DNA of 64,000 bases from JACDAN01 sp036554945 (GCA_036554945.1 DATBMH010000044.1:1-64000), one strand, 5' to 3'; counted from the first letter of the stretch, positions 1 to 8,165 are shown. Notes: generated from the sequence alone by a model not told the origin. Made by a program: numbers and translations.

Positions 1-14
1 GCCCACCTGCTGAA

Positions 15-437
15 TCAGGCCACGTCGAAGGTGCCGTTCATCTGGGCCGCGTGCGGGTCGCACTGGTACGTGTACGTGCCCGGCTGGAAGGTCACCGTCA
101 GCGACTTCTCGCCCACGAACGGCACGTCGGTGATCTCCTCGTCGACGCCCGGGCCCATCAGGTGGAAGTTGTGCATCTCCGACTCGTCCTTGACGGTGAT
201 CGTGTAGGTGCCGGACGTCAGGGAGTCGACGGCCTGGCCGTCCTGCGTGACGGTGATCGTGAACCCGGGGCCCGTGGTGCCCTGGAGGGTGTCGCCGCCG
301 GAACCGGAGCCGCCGTCGGTCTCCTCGGTGGTCGTCCCGCCGCCCGCGGACCCGTCGTCGTCGCCGCCGCAGGCCGCTGCGCCCACCGCGAACACCAGAA
401 CTGCCACCCCGAGTGCGATTGTCGCCTTGCGCCTCAT
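15..437 (-). CDS. cupredoxin-domain lipoprotein (putative blue-copper protein)
   Basis: The 140-aa product begins with a signal peptide and an AAAC lipobox (Cys23), so it is probably anchored to the outer face of the membrane. A Gly/Asp/Thr-rich linker (24-58) leads to a plastocyanin-like beta domain. Candidate type 1 copper ligands are His89 or His92 in the MHNFH motif, Cys126, His129 and Met133 in the terminal QCDPHAAQM motif. The role is probably electron transfer or copper handling; the redox partner is unknown. The ATG overlaps the stop of the upstream membrane-protein gene by four bases (ATGA), so the two are translationally coupled. Confidence 0.85.
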   Translation of the reverse strand: MRRKATIALGVAVLVFAVGAAACGGDDDGSAGGGTTTEETDGGSGSGGDTLQGTTGPGFTITVTQDGQAVDSLTSGTYTITVKDESEMHNFHLMGPGVDEEITDVPFVGEKSLTVTFQPGTYTYQCDPHAAQMNGTFDVA

Positions 438-883
438 TGACCCTCCTTCGTCCGTTCCACGTCTCTACCCGCTCGACCTGTGATCGGTTTGAGCCCCGAT
501 CCGAGGACGGCGCCGAGCAGGACGCCGGCGATCAGCAGCTGTGTCTCGGCGGTGAGCCCGCCCGGCCGGTGCCAGCCGGGGATCCGGTGGCTCGGGAACA
601 GCTTCCGGCCCCCGGGCCGCGGGAGCCGCAGCACGTGCTCGAGGTCCGGGGCGACGGACGTGGCCGCCCCGACCGTCGCCGAGTCGAGCGGCCCGCGGAC
701 GACGGCCAGGGCCAGCACGCCGAGGACGCCGCACCGGAGCTCGAAGCGCTGCGAGGCGATGTCCTCGTGCGGCACGCGGTCGCCGAGGAAGTGCAGCACG
801 GGCCCGACCACGGCGGCGGCGACCGGCGAGCGGACGAGTGCGCCGCCCACAGCGCCCGTGGCAAGGTGGAGGGAGACGATCAA
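434..883 (-). CDS. small membrane protein, possible membrane-bound hydrolase-like (DUF457-type)
   Basis: This 149-aa hydrophobic protein has about three membrane segments. It carries His/Asp-containing motifs (DRVPHED near residue 35, APDLEH near 80, SHRIPGWHR near 100) that resemble the metal-binding histidines of YdjM/DUF457 membrane hydrolases. The assignment is by motif only and the substrate is unknown. The likely start is a TTG eight bases from the divergent VOC gene's ATG, which makes the start uncertain. It lies upstream of and overlaps the cupredoxin gene, so both are probably one transcript. Confidence 0.55.
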   Translation of the reverse strand: MIVSLHLATGAVGGALVRSPVAAAVVGPVLHFLGDRVPHEDIASQRFELRCGVLGVLALAVVRGPLDSATVGAATSVAPDLEHVLRLPRPGGRKLFPSHRIPGWHRPGGLTAETQLLIAGVLLGAVLGSGLKPITGRAGRDVERTKEGQ

Positions 884-891
884 GGAGTCAG

Positions 892-1317
892 ATGAAACCG
901 AAGCTCGTGGGAATCAATCATGTCGCCCTCGAGGTCGGGAACCTCGAGGAGGCGCTCGAGTTCTACGGAGAGATCGCGGAGATCTCGCTGCGCGGACGCG
1001 CCGGCCGGATGGCCTTCGTCGACATCGGCGACCAGTTCCTCGCGCTCGCGGAGGGGCGGAAGCAGGGCCCGGACGGCCATCGTCACTTCGGCCTCGTGGT
1101 CGACGACAAGCAGGCCGCGCTGGCGGCGGCGCGAGCCGCCGGCGCCGAGGTGCGCGGCAACCAGATCACGGATCCCTGGGGCAACAACATCGACATCGTC
1201 GCCTACGAGGACGTCCAGTTCACGAAGGCGCCGGAGATCCTGGCCGGGATGGGGCTCGCCGGCCTCGAGAAGACGGACAAGGCGCGCGAGGAGCTCCGCG
1301 CGAAGGGCCTTGGCTGA
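892..1317 (+). CDS. VOC (glyoxalase/bleomycin-resistance) family protein
   Basis: This 141-aa protein starts GINHVALEVGNLEEALEFY, the classic first beta-alpha-beta module of the vicinal oxygen chelate fold, and continues with HFGLVVDD and DPWGNNIDIV in the second module. It is a single-domain VOC enzyme, so probably a dimer. Several metal-ligand positions are visible (His in NHVALEV, His in GHRHFGL), but the reaction cannot be named. The ATG at 892 is chosen because AAGGAG lies four to five bases upstream; a longer frame from 838 is open only because of high GC. The 3' end overlaps the acetyltransferase start, implying an operon. Confidence 0.85.
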   Translation: MKPKLVGINHVALEVGNLEEALEFYGEIAEISLRGRAGRMAFVDIGDQFLALAEGRKQGPDGHRHFGLVVDDKQAALAAARAAGAEVRGNQITDPWGNNIDIVAYEDVQFTKAPEILAGMGLAGLEKTDKAREELRAKGLG

Positions 1318-2227
1318 GATCCGGCCGCACGAGGCCGAGGACGCAGAGCGGGCTGCCCCGCTCTTCCGGGCTCTCGTGCCGGAGCAGATCCAGACCGGGC
1401 CGCGGATCCGGCACTGGATCGACACGATGCCGGCCCGCGCGGGCTTCGCGGCCTGGTCCGCCGTCGACCACGGTGAGGTCGTCGGCTGGTCCAACGCCCG
1501 AATGAGGTGGGATCTCGACGCCGAAGGCGTGGCGGGCGGCTGGGTCGGAGTGCTCCCGGGGCACCGCGGACGAGGAATCGGCTCCGAGCTGGCACGGCTC
1601 GCCGAGGACCACGCCCGCTCGCTCGGCGCGCGGACGCTGAAGTCCTTTCTTCGCGAGGAGGACGAGCGGAGCCGCACGTTCGCCCGGCAGCGTGGCTTCC
1701 GCGAGGGTCGGAGCGACCAGTTCTGGGAGCTCGACCCGCGCAGTGCCGACCTCCGCGACCCTCAGCCGCCGCCCGGGGTGGACGTCGTGCGGCTCCGCGA
1801 GGTGATCGGGCGGCAGCGCGAGCTGTTCGAGCTCTACGACGCCGCGCACAGCGACATGCCTGGCGACCATCCCCACACGCTCACGTTCGAGGACTGGCTG
1901 CCCGAGGCGCTCGGCGACCCCTCGCTCGACCGTGAGCTCAGCGCGGTCGTCCTGGTCGAGGGGACACCGGCGTCGTTCGCGTGGGTCAACACCGACCGCG
2001 AGGCCGGGGTCGGCGAGAACGAGATGACCGGGACGCACCCCGACTTCCGCCGCCGCGGGCTCGCGAGGATCGCCAAGGAGACCTCGATCCGTTGGGCGGC
2101 CGAGGCCGGCATCCACACGCTGCTGACGGCGAACGACGAGGCGAACGCGGACATGCTCGCGCTGAACGAGCACCTCGGGTACCGGCCGACGCACGTGGTG
2201 CTGACGCTCACGAAAGAGCCGCTCTAG
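1310..2227 (+). CDS. tandem GNAT N-acetyltransferase
   Basis: The 305-aa product contains two GNAT domains. The first (about 1-135) has the acetyl-CoA loop motif VLPGHRGRGIGSEL. The second (about 150-305) has THPDFRRRGLARIAKETS and the typical C-terminal NEHLGYRP strand. Such double-GNAT proteins acetylate small molecules or amines; mycothiol synthase is one relative, but similarity here is too weak to claim it. The likely start is TTG at 1310, overlapping the VOC stop; no ATG or GTG occurs before the first conserved block. The stop shares the palindrome CTAG with the convergent transporter gene. Confidence 0.8.
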   Translation: MAEIRPHEAEDAERAAPLFRALVPEQIQTGPRIRHWIDTMPARAGFAAWSAVDHGEVVGWSNARMRWDLDAEGVAGGWVGVLPGHRGRGIGSELARLAEDHARSLGARTLKSFLREEDERSRTFARQRGFREGRSDQFWELDPRSADLRDPQPPPGVDVVRLREVIGRQRELFELYDAAHSDMPGDHPHTLTFEDWLPEALGDPSLDRELSAVVLVEGTPASFAWVNTDREAGVGENEMTGTHPDFRRRGLARIAKETSIRWAAEAGIHTLLTANDEANADMLALNEHLGYRPTHVVLTLTKEPL

Positions 2228-3894
2228 ACCGAAGCCAGCCCGGGCCTTAGCGACGCGAGCCGGGTCGCGATCACCGAGTCCGCCGCCTCGACGCTCGCGG
2301 CATGGCCCGTCACGGCGGCGATGAAGTCGTCGCGGTCGAGCGCGAGCAGCTCCACGTCGGCCTTCGCACGGATCGTCGCCGTCCGCGGGACGTCGCGAAG
2401 GAGCGCGATCTCGCCGAAGTAGCCGCCCGGCCCGGTCACCGCGACGACCTGTCCGTCGGAGACGACCTCGACCTCCCCCGAGGCCACGATGTAGAACCGG
2501 TCGCCGACGTCGCCCTGCCGGAAGATCTCCTCCCCCGGCGCCAGGCGAACCGGGACCAGCGCCTGGGCGAGGCTCTCCAGCGTCGGTTGCGGCAGCGGCG
2601 CGAAGAGGTCGAGCGCGCGCAGCAACCCGAGCTCGCGCTCCGGCACCGGCACCTCGTCCAGCTGCGTCAGTCGGCTGCGCAGGAGGGTCGCGAGGATCGG
2701 GAGCAGCACGCCGGTCACGATCAGCGCGCCCCGGATGCCGAGCGCGGCGATCAGGAGCGGCGCCGCGATCGACCCGAGCCCGATCGTCGCGACCCAGAGG
2801 GCCTGCACGGCGCCGAAGACGCGTGCGAGCACGTCGTCGGGAACCGCCCGCTGGAGCAGCGTGAACGCGGAGACGTCCACGAGCGTGTTCCCGAGGCCGA
2901 CCAGCGCGAGGAAGAGCAGGGCCGGCACCGGCTCGGGGAAGACGCCGATCAGCGCGATCGGGAGCCCCCACAGCGCGATCCCGAGCAGGAAGTTCGAGGT
3001 CAGCCGCCGGCTGATCAGCGCCGCCGCGACGACCGCACCGACCAGCCCGCCGATCCCCACGGCCGAGTTGAGGAAGCCGACTCCTTTCTCGCCGATGTCG
3101 AGCAGCCGGAGGGCCGTGACCACGATGAGGACGTTCAGCGCGCCGGCGACGAACGTCTGGGCGATCAGCAGCAGCACGAGGATCCGCAGCCCCTTCTCCC
3201 GCGCGAGCGTCACGAAGCCGGCGGCGAACTCCGCGACCGCGCCGCCGCGCGCCTCGCGCGGCTCCGGCTGCGTCTCGACGCGGACCCGGCTGACGAGGAT
3301 CGCCGACAACAGGAACGCGACCCCCGCGGCGCCGAACACGACCTCCGCGCTCGTCACCGCCAGCAGGATCCCGCCGATCGCCGGTCCGCCGAAGATCCCC
3401 AGGCTCTCGATCGTGCTCGAGGTGACGTTGGCGGCGGTGAGCTCCTTCGGCGTCCGGGCGACGGTCGGCAGCAGGGCCGCCTGCGCCGGCCGCACCGCCG
3501 AGTACGCGATGGCGACGAGCCCGGCGAGGACGTAGACGAACGCCGCCGGCGCATCGGCGACGACGACCGCGACGGTGATCCCGAGCAGCGCCGCCCGCGT
3601 CAGCTCCGCGACGACGATGACGCGCTCGCGGCGGTAGCGGTCGCCGAGCATCGCCGCGAACGGCGAGGCGACCGCGGACGGCAGGAAGCGGACGAGCCCG
3701 ACGAGCCCGACCGCGGCCGCGCCGCCCTCCCGGTACGCGAAGACCGCCAGCGCGATCCCGTACGACCAGTGCGCGAGGATCGACGCCGCCCACGCGCCCT
3801 CGATGCGGCGGATGTTCGGGTTGCGAAAGACCTGGCCGAAAGAGCGCGCGGCGTCCCGAAGCCGTTCCCGCAGCGCCTTCACGGCTCGAAGCAT
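2224..3894 (-). CDS. MFS transporter with C-terminal cyclic-nucleotide-binding domain
   Basis: This 556-aa fusion protein has a 12-helix major facilitator domain (about 35-410) with the loop motif MLGDRYRRERV, as in drug/macrolide-efflux type MFS proteins. A cNMP-binding domain follows (about 430-545), with LAPGEEIFRQGDVGDRFYIV, PGGYFGEIALLRDVPRTAT and the phosphate-cassette arginine. The architecture suggests transport gated by cAMP or a similar ligand, though many bacterial cNMP domains of this kind do not bind a nucleotide. It begins with ATG, is monocistronic, and converges on the GNAT gene with a four-base stop overlap. A stand-alone cNMP protein is encoded at 57821-58237. Confidence 0.85.
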   Translation of the reverse strand: MLRAVKALRERLRDAARSFGQVFRNPNIRRIEGAWAASILAHWSYGIALAVFAYREGGAAAVGLVGLVRFLPSAVASPFAAMLGDRYRRERVIVVAELTRAALLGITVAVVVADAPAAFVYVLAGLVAIAYSAVRPAQAALLPTVARTPKELTAANVTSSTIESLGIFGGPAIGGILLAVTSAEVVFGAAGVAFLLSAILVSRVRVETQPEPREARGGAVAEFAAGFVTLAREKGLRILVLLLIAQTFVAGALNVLIVVTALRLLDIGEKGVGFLNSAVGIGGLVGAVVAAALISRRLTSNFLLGIALWGLPIALIGVFPEPVPALLFLALVGLGNTLVDVSAFTLLQRAVPDDVLARVFGAVQALWVATIGLGSIAAPLLIAALGIRGALIVTGVLLPILATLLRSRLTQLDEVPVPERELGLLRALDLFAPLPQPTLESLAQALVPVRLAPGEEIFRQGDVGDRFYIVASGEVEVVSDGQVVAVTGPGGYFGEIALLRDVPRTATIRAKADVELLALDRDDFIAAVTGHAASVEAADSVIATRLASLRPGLASV

Positions 3895-3985
3895 CCCACA
3901 GCGTTGTGCCTTTCGATGCGAACGTGGGAAGATTCGGCCGCCGGCCCGCGTCTTGTGGTCGGAAGCGGCACGAAAGGAGACCAGG

Positions 3986-4189
3986 ATGTCGGACGAAGAG
4001 CGGGTCGACAGAGCGGACGAGGCCGAGGACGTCGAGGGTCACCGCATGGATCGCGTGGATCGGATGGACGATCCCGAGCGGATGGACCAGCGCGACCGGG
4101 CGGACGAGACCGACGACGTCGAGGCCCACCGCATGGACCGCGTCGACCAGATGGACGAGCGCGAGCGGTTCGACAAGATGGAGCCCTAG
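3986..4189 (+). CDS. 67-aa highly charged protein with internal duplication
   Basis: This small protein is made almost entirely of Asp, Glu, Arg and Met. It contains two copies of a 27-28-residue module, DVEGHRMDRVDRMDDPER and DVEAHRMDRVDQMDERER, each preceded by a DRADE segment. No Cys, signal peptide or membrane segment is present, and it is predicted to be soluble and helical or disordered. AAGGAG lies six bases upstream of the ATG, and the frame runs to a terminator-like hairpin, which supports real translation. No family is recognised and no function is claimed. Confidence 0.7.
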   Translation: MSDEERVDRADEAEDVEGHRMDRVDRMDDPERMDQRDRADETDDVEAHRMDRVDQMDERERFDKMEP

Positions 4190-4212
4190 GCGGGATCCGT
4201 CACAGGTTTTCC

Positions 4213-4238
4213 CTGAAGCCGGGCTTGCCCGGCTTCAG
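4213..4238. terminator. bidirectional terminator-like hairpin
   Basis: A perfect 12-bp inverted repeat (CTGAAGCCGGGC / GCCCGGCTTCAG) with a two-base loop lies between the 67-aa gene and the convergent GAF gene. It overlaps the GAF stop codon and is flanked by TTTT on the left, a T-rich tract for the minus strand read as AAAA. Confidence 0.7.
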
Positions 4239-4879
4239 CTCTTGAAGAGGCTTTCCAGCGCGCGGAGGAGCTCGACGCCGGCGGCCCGCCGGGGGCCCTC
4301 GAGGCTCTCGAGGTTCTCCGCGACCCGCGCCAGCAGGGCCGAGTCCGTGTCGGCGTCCTCGAGCACCGCCTTCGCCCGCCGCGCCTTCCGGAGCAGGTCG
4401 AGGGCGATCGCCGCCTGGTTCCCGAACAAGCCGAGCAGCTCCATCTCCTCGAGCGAGAACCGCGCTTCCTGCGGCCGGTCGAGAACCTGGAGGACGCCGA
4501 CGGCCTCCTCGCCGTACAGGAGCGGGACCGTCATGAGCCCTTTCGGGGCGTAGCCGATCCGGTCCGCGATCTCCTGCCCGCCCCACCTCGGGTCCTGGGA
4601 GACGTCCTCCAGGACGAGCGACTGGCGCGTGACGAGCGTCCAGCCGGCGATCCCCGTGCTGGACGGGATCCGCTGGCCGACGAGCGAGTCCGAGCCCTCG
4701 CCGGCGACCGCTTCGAACACGAGCTCGTCCGTGTCCTCGTCGTAGAGGAAGATCGACGCGGCTCGGGCTGAGAAGAACCCGCGGGCGACCTCGACGGTCG
4801 CCTGCAGGAGCGCGCGGTGCGCCTGCTCCGAGGCGAGCACCCCGGCGGCGACGGCGGCACGCAGCCCGTCGTCAGTCAT
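4235..4879 (-). CDS. GAF-domain sensor protein paired with a subtilase
   Basis: The 214-aa soluble protein is mostly one GAF domain (about 20-165). Typical motifs are ASIFLYDEDTDELVFEAVAG, STGIAGWTLVTRQSLVLEDV and LMTVPLLYGEEAVGVLQVLD. A helical tail (165-214) may mediate dimerisation. No kinase, cyclase or DNA-binding output domain is present. The start overlaps the end of the upstream subtilase gene by eight bases, so the two are translated together. The best inference is that this GAF protein senses a ligand or redox state and controls, or is processed by, the intracellular protease. Confidence 0.85.
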   Translation of the reverse strand: MTDDGLRAAVAAGVLASEQAHRALLQATVEVARGFFSARAASIFLYDEDTDELVFEAVAGEGSDSLVGQRIPSSTGIAGWTLVTRQSLVLEDVSQDPRWGGQEIADRIGYAPKGLMTVPLLYGEEAVGVLQVLDRPQEARFSLEEMELLGLFGNQAAIALDLLRKARRAKAVLEDADTDSALLARVAENLESLEGPRRAAGVELLRALESLFKS

Positions 4880-5708
4880 CGCGGTCCTCGACGTTCGAGG
4901 CGGTGAGGTAGAGCGCGCTCTTCAGCTGGAACGGCGTCAGGTCGGGGTGCTTGCCGAGGATGAGCGCGCAGATGCCGCTGATGTGCGGCGTCGCAAAGCT
5001 GTTGCCCGTCGAGCGCGCCTGGGTGCCGCCGAGCCAGGCGACCTCCACGTCGACGCCGCGGGCGAAGAACTCCACCGGCGGGCTCGGGTTGTAGTAGAAG
5101 GTGTCGGCGCCCGGCTCCTCATGGCTGCCGACCGAGATCACCGACGAGAAGCGCCACGGGTAGCTCTCGACCGGCATGTTGTGGGCCGAGGCCACCAGCA
5201 CCGTCCGGCGGAAGTAGGCGCGGTCGGCGATCTCGTGGAGCATCCCCGCGAAGTGGCTCTTCGTCGTCGAGAGGCTCATGTTGATCACGTGGAAGCCCTG
5301 GTCGACGGCCCAGCGGAGGCCGCCGAGCAGCGCCGAGCCGCTGCCGGTGAACCCGGCGCCCAGGACGCGGACGCTGAACAGCTCGACGTCGGGCGCCAGC
5401 GACCGGACGATCCCGGCACAGGCGGTTCCGTGGCCGCAGAGGTCGCCCTCGACGTCGTCGACCACGGTGATCTCGTCGCCCTCGCCGACCTCGACGGCGA
5501 CGGCGCCCCCGAGCTCGCCCACCAGTGGATGCCCCTGCTCGATGCCGGAGTCGAGGATGCAGACGCGCACGCCCTTGCCGGTCGAGCCGCCCCACGCCCA
5601 CTCGCGTGTGACTCGGCCGGGCCACTCCGTCGGCAGCGCGAGGGACTCGGCGCTGCCGGCGGGGAGGCTCCAGGCGGGAAGAGGTCGCTCCGACGCGGGC
5701 TCGGACAC
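4872..5708 (-). CDS. intracellular S8 (subtilisin-like) serine protease
   Basis: The 278-aa protein has a complete subtilase catalytic triad: Asp in VCILDSGIEQGHP, His in LCGHGTACAGI, Ser in STGNSFATPHISG. An Asn in ASAHNMP sits where the oxyanion-hole Asn is expected. There is no signal peptide and no I9 inhibitor prodomain, so it is predicted to be cytoplasmic, unlike the secreted subtilase at 45051-46289. GTG start; TAACAT lies six bases upstream, consistent with a leaderless transcript. It is cotranscribed with the GAF protein. Substrate unknown. Confidence 0.88.
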   Translation of the reverse strand: MSEPASERPLPAWSLPAGSAESLALPTEWPGRVTREWAWGGSTGKGVRVCILDSGIEQGHPLVGELGGAVAVEVGEGDEITVVDDVEGDLCGHGTACAGIVRSLAPDVELFSVRVLGAGFTGSGSALLGGLRWAVDQGFHVINMSLSTTKSHFAGMLHEIADRAYFRRTVLVASAHNMPVESYPWRFSSVISVGSHEEPGADTFYYNPSPPVEFFARGVDVEVAWLGGTQARSTGNSFATPHISGICALILGKHPDLTPFQLKSALYLTASNVEDRDD

Positions 5709-5714
5709 GGCTCG

Positions 5715-5720
5715 ATGTTA
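5715..5720 (-). promoter_or_regulatory. -10 element (TAACAT) of leaderless subtilase transcript
   Basis: TAACAT matches the TAnnnT -10 consensus and ends six bases before the GTG start. No Shine-Dalgarno sequence is present in between. Confidence 0.5.
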
Positions 5721-6377
5721 CGCCGCGTCGGTCGTCCGAACGGCCTGCCGGGCCGCCTCCGACGCCGTCTTCGCGAGCAGCTCCGCGTAGAGCGCGCGCT
5801 CGTCGCCGGGCTTGACGAGGAGGTTGACGGTGACGAGATTCGCCGCGGCCCGGGCGCCGGCCTCGGCCAGGAGCGCCGCCGTCACCGCGTCGCCGCGCCG
5901 GGCGGCATTGCCTCGGTCCGCGACCCACGCCGCGAGACAGGCGGCATCGGCCCCGGCCTCCGCGATCGCCATCGGCACCTCGGCGGCCCGGGTCAGCGCG
6001 GCGCCGACGGCCATGTCCCTGACGGCGGGCTCGACCCGTTCCGGCAGCGTCATGGTCACGAGCGCCTCCTCGTACGCCTCCGCATCCTGCTGGGCGAGCG
6101 GCGCGACCCGCTTGCGCAGCCGCTCGGCCTGGGCGATCGCGGAGCCCGCGTCGGCCCACTCCGCCGACCCGCGGGCGACCATCGCCGTCAATCCCGCGGA
6201 GACGGCGACGGCGAGCGCGGCGGCACTCCCCCCGCCGGGCGTCGGGTCCTCGGAGGACACCGCGTCGAGGAACTCGCCCAGCGACAGGTCGAGCAGATCC
6301 GCCGCCTCGGCGCCGTCTTGCGGCGCCGAGAAAGCGGATGTGCGGGCTCCGCCCGCGCGTCCGCCCTGCTTTGCCAC
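5718..6377 (-). CDS. cyclodeaminase/cyclohydrolase family protein (FTCD_C/FchA-like)
   Basis: The 219-aa all-helical protein carries the family signature SSEDPTPGGGSAAALAVAVSAGLTAMVARGS near residues 42-72, plus conserved helices QDAEAYEEAL and AANLVTVNLL. Relatives are formimidoyl-THF cyclodeaminase and methenyl-THF cyclohydrolase (FchA), which act in one-carbon folate metabolism. It lacks the formiminotransferase domain, so the stand-alone cyclohydrolase-like form is most likely. The start is GTG at 6377. It lies just upstream of the subtilase gene on the same strand, only a few bases away. Confidence 0.82.
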   Translation of the reverse strand: MAKQGGRAGGARTSAFSAPQDGAEAADLLDLSLGEFLDAVSSEDPTPGGGSAAALAVAVSAGLTAMVARGSAEWADAGSAIAQAERLRKRVAPLAQQDAEAYEEALVTMTLPERVEPAVRDMAVGAALTRAAEVPMAIAEAGADAACLAAWVADRGNAARRGDAVTAALLAEAGARAAANLVTVNLLVKPGDERALYAELLAKTASEAARQAVRTTDAA

Positions 6378-6396
6378 AGGCGGATTCTCTACAGGT

Positions 6397-6663
6397 CTAC
6401 TTGTCCGCGTCGAGTCGGCGCTTGAGGATCTCGATCGTGTCGACGTGCGCGACCACGTCGGCCTCCTCCAGCGCGGCCGCGGGATCCTCGATCACGCGGC
6501 GGCGATAGTCCTCGTCGGCGTCCGCCCGCTCCACGATCGGATCGATCTCCTGCTCGCGCAACGGAATGTCGCGCGCGGCCCCGACCCAGACCTCGGGGGC
6601 CGGCGGGAGGGCGCTCAAGATCTCCCCGAGTCTCTCTTCGTCGTAGGCAGCCACAGTCGTCAC
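6397..6663 (-). CDS. 88-aa hypothetical partner of ECF sigma factor
   Basis: This small acidic protein (key stretch LSALPPAPEVWVGAARDIP) has no membrane segment and no HxxxCxxC zinc anti-sigma motif. It begins five bases after the sigma-factor stop, so the two are clearly an operon. GTG 6663 is preferred; TTG 6666 is possible. A regulatory role for the sigma factor (anti-sigma or adaptor) is inferred only from this coupling. The C-terminal half is a predicted charged helix pair (YRRRVIEDPAAALEEADV). Confidence 0.65.
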   Translation of the reverse strand: MTTVAAYDEERLGEILSALPPAPEVWVGAARDIPLREQEIDPIVERADADEDYRRRVIEDPAAALEEADVVAHVDTIEILKRRLDADK

Positions 6664-6668
6664 CAAGC

Positions 6669-7247
6669 TCAGGACGGTGAAGTCCCCAGGTTTCTTCCCT
6701 CCATCTCGACGCGAAGTCGAGTGAGGCAGCGGGAGATCCGGCTGGCGATGGTCCCGGACGGGAGATCGAGCGCGTCGCCGATCGTCCGGTAGCTCTCGTC
6801 GCGTGCGAAGAAGCGGTCCAGGATCTCCTGGCAGTTGTCCGGAAGCGTCGCGAGCGCGTCGTGAACGGTCATCGATTCGTCGAGGCGGGCCATCGTGTCC
6901 TCGAGGTCCGGGATCTCGACCTCGTCCTCGAGCTGCTCGGCCGATCCGGCCCGGAGGCGGTCGATGCAGAGCCGCCTGGTCAGCTGTGCAAGCCACGGGC
7001 GGATCGCCTCGTCGTCCCGCAGCTTGTGCAGGTTCTCGTAGGCGCGGGTGAACGCCTCCTGGAAGACGTCCTCCGCGTCGTGCTCCGGCAGCTTGAACGC
7101 CTGGACGGCGATCGCGTAGACGTATCGGGAGAAGCGGTCGACGAGCTCGGCCCAGGCTTGATGGTCGCCGGTGCGGCAGCGGGCGACGAGCTGCGCGTCC
7201 GTCAGCTCGACCCTGAGCCCCATCGCCTCGACCGCATCCATACCCAT
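6669..7247 (-). CDS. ECF-type RNA polymerase sigma factor
   Basis: The 192-aa protein has sigma region 2 (about 25-95: WAELVDRFSRYVYAIAVQ, DAEDVFQEAFTRAYENL, WLAQLTRRLCIDRLR) and region 4 (about 125-180: LPDNCQEILDRFFARDESYRTIGDAL, SGTIASRISRCLTRLR). It directs RNA polymerase to a small regulon not identifiable here. The exact start is uncertain: ATG 7247, or the in-frame ATGs six and 24 bases downstream. It is followed at once by an 88-aa gene rather than a classical zinc anti-sigma factor. Confidence 0.88.
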   Translation of the reverse strand: MGMDAVEAMGLRVELTDAQLVARCRTGDHQAWAELVDRFSRYVYAIAVQAFKLPEHDAEDVFQEAFTRAYENLHKLRDDEAIRPWLAQLTRRLCIDRLRAGSAEQLEDEVEIPDLEDTMARLDESMTVHDALATLPDNCQEILDRFFARDESYRTIGDALDLPSGTIASRISRCLTRLRVEMEGRNLGTSPS

Positions 7248-7268
7248 AGCTTGAAGGATTGCCCCCGG

Positions 7269-8093
7269 TCAGGGCAACGACGGCTCCAGGAAGAGGTTCC
7301 GCCAGGCCGTCCACCAATCGTCCGCCCGGACGACGATCGAGCGCGGCCCGGTGACCTCGACGCCGGTGCGCCCGCGGTACTTCGCGACCTCGGCCGTCTG
7401 CATGAAGTCGACCTCGATCACGGCCGGGCGGCCCGGGTCGTAGGGCTTCACGGCCCCGAGCTCCTTGAGCGCGTTCTTCGCGCCCTCCTCGATCACCTCG
7501 CGCGCGAGGAGCGGCGCGAGGTTCCGTGCGGCCTCGCTGCCGATGCCCTTCTTCACGGCCACGGTGGTCAGCCCGTCCCCGAGCAGCGCCTTCGCCTCGC
7601 GGCAGGCCGCCTCGTCACCGGTGACGAGCAGGACCGGGCAGTCCCAGTTCCCGCACATGGCGGCGTTGATCGCGGCCTCGCCGACGGTGACGCCGTTGAA
7701 GCGCAGGTTCAGCCACTGCCGGCCGGAGACGGTGTGGTTCATGACGCCGTCCGGCGTTCCGGCCATCGCGTGCATGCCGACGAGCAGGCAGGCGTCGCAG
7801 CCTTCCTCGAGGAACTCCGTGTACTGCGTCCAGCTCGACTGGACGACGTACTCGCAGGCCGGGTCGAGCATGTCGTGGACGAGCGAGTTGAAGCTCCAGG
7901 CCTTGCCGGCGCCGTGGTGATCCATGACCACGATCTCCTTGGCGCCCGCGGCCTTGGCGCCGCGCACGGCCGCGTTGATCTCCTCCGTGTAGAGCTTGCG
8001 GCCCTCGTCGTACATCTCGTGACCGCCGAGGGTCTGCTCTCCGCGGACGATGCCGGCGACGCCCTCCATGTCGCTGATGATGTGGACTTTCAC
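7269..8093 (-). CDS. dppA: D-aminopeptidase, M55 family (DppA-like)
   Basis: The 274-aa protein matches the DppA family over its full length. Likely zinc ligands are Asp8 and Glu10 in SDMEG, His in MDHHGAG, His in VGMHAMAG and Glu in VGEAAINA. Family members hydrolyse D-Ala-containing dipeptides and act in recycling of cell-wall D-amino acids. That fits with the NagZ/MurQ amino-sugar locus 38 kb away, though no direct link is visible. GTG start, preceded by GAGGCGGA. It is divergent from the SDR gene. Confidence 0.88.
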   Translation of the reverse strand: MKVHIISDMEGVAGIVRGEQTLGGHEMYDEGRKLYTEEINAAVRGAKAAGAKEIVVMDHHGAGKAWSFNSLVHDMLDPACEYVVQSSWTQYTEFLEEGCDACLLVGMHAMAGTPDGVMNHTVSGRQWLNLRFNGVTVGEAAINAAMCGNWDCPVLLVTGDEAACREAKALLGDGLTTVAVKKGIGSEAARNLAPLLAREVIEEGAKNALKELGAVKPYDPGRPAVIEVDFMQTAEVAKYRGRTGVEVTGPRSIVVRADDWWTAWRNLFLEPSLP

Positions 8094-8165
8094 TCCGCCT
8101 CGTTGCTCGTTGAGATCAGGAAGCGGCCAGATACCGATGCGTTGTGAGGTGGGCTGTCAGCCGGA

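Noticed and set aside
51..440. Open frame antisense to the cupredoxin gene
   Set aside because: Arg/Val-rich composition typical of GC-rich shadow frames, and the opposite strand has a clear signal peptide and copper ligands.
2302..4245. Long open frame (647 codons) antisense to the MFS-cNMP gene
   Set aside because: Strong Arg/Asp/Glu/Gln bias without any motif. The opposite strand has full MFS and cNMP signatures.
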